The notes beneath the pieces were generated by a model that ran no database searches, was not told the origin of the DNA, and was given only the letters and a program-made list of their open reading frames with translations. Positions 6,456-6,601 of a DNA stretch of 6,601 nucleotides are shown piece by piece. This DNA is from Clostridiales bacterium. Lineage in GTDB: Bacteria; Bacillota; Clostridia; Lachnospirales; Lachnospiraceae. The position numbers and the translations under genes were made by a program. Location of the stretch: contig JAJUHH010000168.1 in NCBI GenBank assembly GCA_029267975.1, forward strand, positions 1-6,601, in the 5' to 3' direction. How positions within the stretch are numbered: position 1 is the first letter of the stretch; each line of letters begins with the position of its first letter.

Positions 6456-6601
6456 ATGAAGTTATATACAGTGATACTTGTTGACGATGAGGAAGAGGTG
6501 CGTCAGGCAATTATTCAAAAGCTGGACTGGGAAAGTATCGGCTTTCAGGTGATCGGTTCTGCAGATAATGGTGAGGATGCGCTTGAGATAGCAGAGCGTC
6601 T
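6456..6601 (+). CDS. YesN/AraC-type response regulator, N-terminal fragment cut by the window edge
   Basis: Only the first 48 codons are present, and the reading frame is still open at the edge. They encode the start of a phosphoacceptor receiver domain: beta strand TVILVDDEEEVRQ (5-17) with acidic pocket residues Asp10 and Asp11, then LDWESIGFQVIG (23-34) and ADNGEDALE (36-44). The DWESIGF stretch is a hallmark of YesN-type regulators, which carry a C-terminal AraC helix-turn-helix and work with a membrane histidine kinase (YesM type). The phosphorylated Asp, expected near residue 55, and the DNA-binding domain lie outside. AAGGAG (6441-6446) stands nine bases before the ATG. Regulators of this type often sit beside sugar importers in clostridia, so control of the mgl-like operon is plausible but unproven. 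Confidence 0.88.
   Translation, partial: MKLYTVILVDDEEEVRQAIIQKLDWESIGFQVIGSADNGEDALEIAER

Overview
The window looks like a chromosomal segment of an anaerobic Firmicute, most likely a clostridium of the Lachnospiraceae type. This is inferred from the moderately AT-rich DNA with very AT-rich intergenic stretches, strong AGGAGG ribosome binding sites, a lipoprotein with a Lys-rich start and a Thr/Asn/Pro-rich linker, and a YesN-type response regulator beside a sugar transporter. No rRNA, tRNA, CRISPR array, transposase or phage gene is visible.

Layout. Bases 1-191 hold no gene but contain a long imperfect inverted repeat (77-160). On the minus strand, 192-1580 encodes a glycoside hydrolase family 4 enzyme whose CHEV motif points to an alpha-galacturonidase (LplD type). 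A non-coding divergent region of about 500 bp (1581-2079) follows. It contains plus-strand promoter candidates and a short direct repeat. Next comes a complete mglBAC-like operon on the plus strand: a lipoprotein sugar-binding protein (2080-3120), a double-domain ATPase (3236-4735) and a permease (4786-5781). Two stem-loops lie between mglB and mglA, and a terminator-like hairpin follows mglC. After a spacer of about 200 bp comes a small protein of unknown function with a C-terminal membrane segment and a hidden seven-residue repeat (5984-6400). The window ends inside the start of a YesN/AraC-type response regulator (6456 onward).

How it fits together. MglB should capture a monosaccharide such as glucose or galactose outside the membrane, MglC should carry it across, and MglA should power the step with ATP. 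The binding protein keeps most of the sugar-contact residues and the calcium loop known from E. coli MglB, with one His-to-Asn change. The divergent GH4 enzyme would act in the cytoplasm on alpha-galacturonides from pectin. Its link to the importer is only one of position. The downstream response regulator could control the transporter, but its output domain and any partner kinase lie outside the window.

Most of the window is a conventional carbohydrate-uptake locus. The least explained parts are the heptad-repeat membrane protein placed directly before the response regulator, the 84-bp inverted repeat after the GH4 gene, and the paired stem-loops inside the operon.
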